From the NCBI GenBank assembly GCA_003447545.1, contig DLYX01000422.1, positions 1 through 5,539 of the forward strand: DNA of 5,539 bases, given 5' to 3'. This document shows, piece by piece, positions 5,532-5,539 of this stretch; position 1 is the stretch's first letter, and each line of letters starts with the position of its first letter. The translations under genes and the position numbers were made by a program. Origin of the DNA: Deltaproteobacteria bacterium. GTDB taxonomy: Bacteria > Desulfobacterota > Binatia > UBA12015. Under the pieces are notes generated by a model. It did not search any database. It was given only the letters and a program-made list of their open reading frames with translations, and was not told where the DNA came from.

Positions 5532-5539
5532 GCAGTGCG

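Overview
The window comes from a GC-rich bacterium. It carries four plus-strand coding regions and a minus-strand tRNA-His at the right end. The in-frame UGA in a redox motif implies that the host has the selenocysteine machinery (SelA/SelB/SelC/SelD). The long AAA-type regulator and the base composition would suit an uncultured deltaproteobacterial or related soil/marine lineage, but nothing here fixes the taxon.

Layout: bases 1-71 look like the last codons of an upstream gene whose TGA overlaps the next ATG (ATGA at 68-71). Bases 68-826 encode a 252-residue membrane-anchored redoxin. Its reading frame is interrupted only by TGA at 461-463, exactly where the first cysteine of a CxxC motif belongs (HW-U-PYC). 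A perfect 7-bp stem with loop AGUUA starts 9 nt after this codon, at the position expected for a bacterial SECIS element. I read the gene as an unannotated selenoprotein, the main discovery of the window. Bases 910-1671 encode an alpha/beta hydrolase with an Asp nucleophile elbow (GHDWG) and an HGNP oxyanion motif. Bases 1741-5309 encode a STAND/LuxR-like AAA ATPase of about 1189 residues, broken by an apparent one-base deletion in a C-run near 2606-2609. A short non-coding stretch with a strong hairpin follows, then tRNA-His(GUG) on the minus strand at 5426-5499.

How the parts fit: the upstream partial gene and the redoxin look translationally coupled. The redoxin, hydrolase and ATPase are codirectional with gaps of 83 and 69 bp, so co-transcription is possible but not shown. 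A dyad and an AT-rich patch before the ATPase suggest it may have its own control. I see no shared pathway among the three genes. The redoxin is predicted to act in the periplasm on thiols or peroxides, the hydrolase in the cytoplasm on a small organic substrate, and the ATPase as a cytoplasmic signalling or regulatory protein. There are no CRISPR arrays, insertion sequences or attachment sites that I can support.
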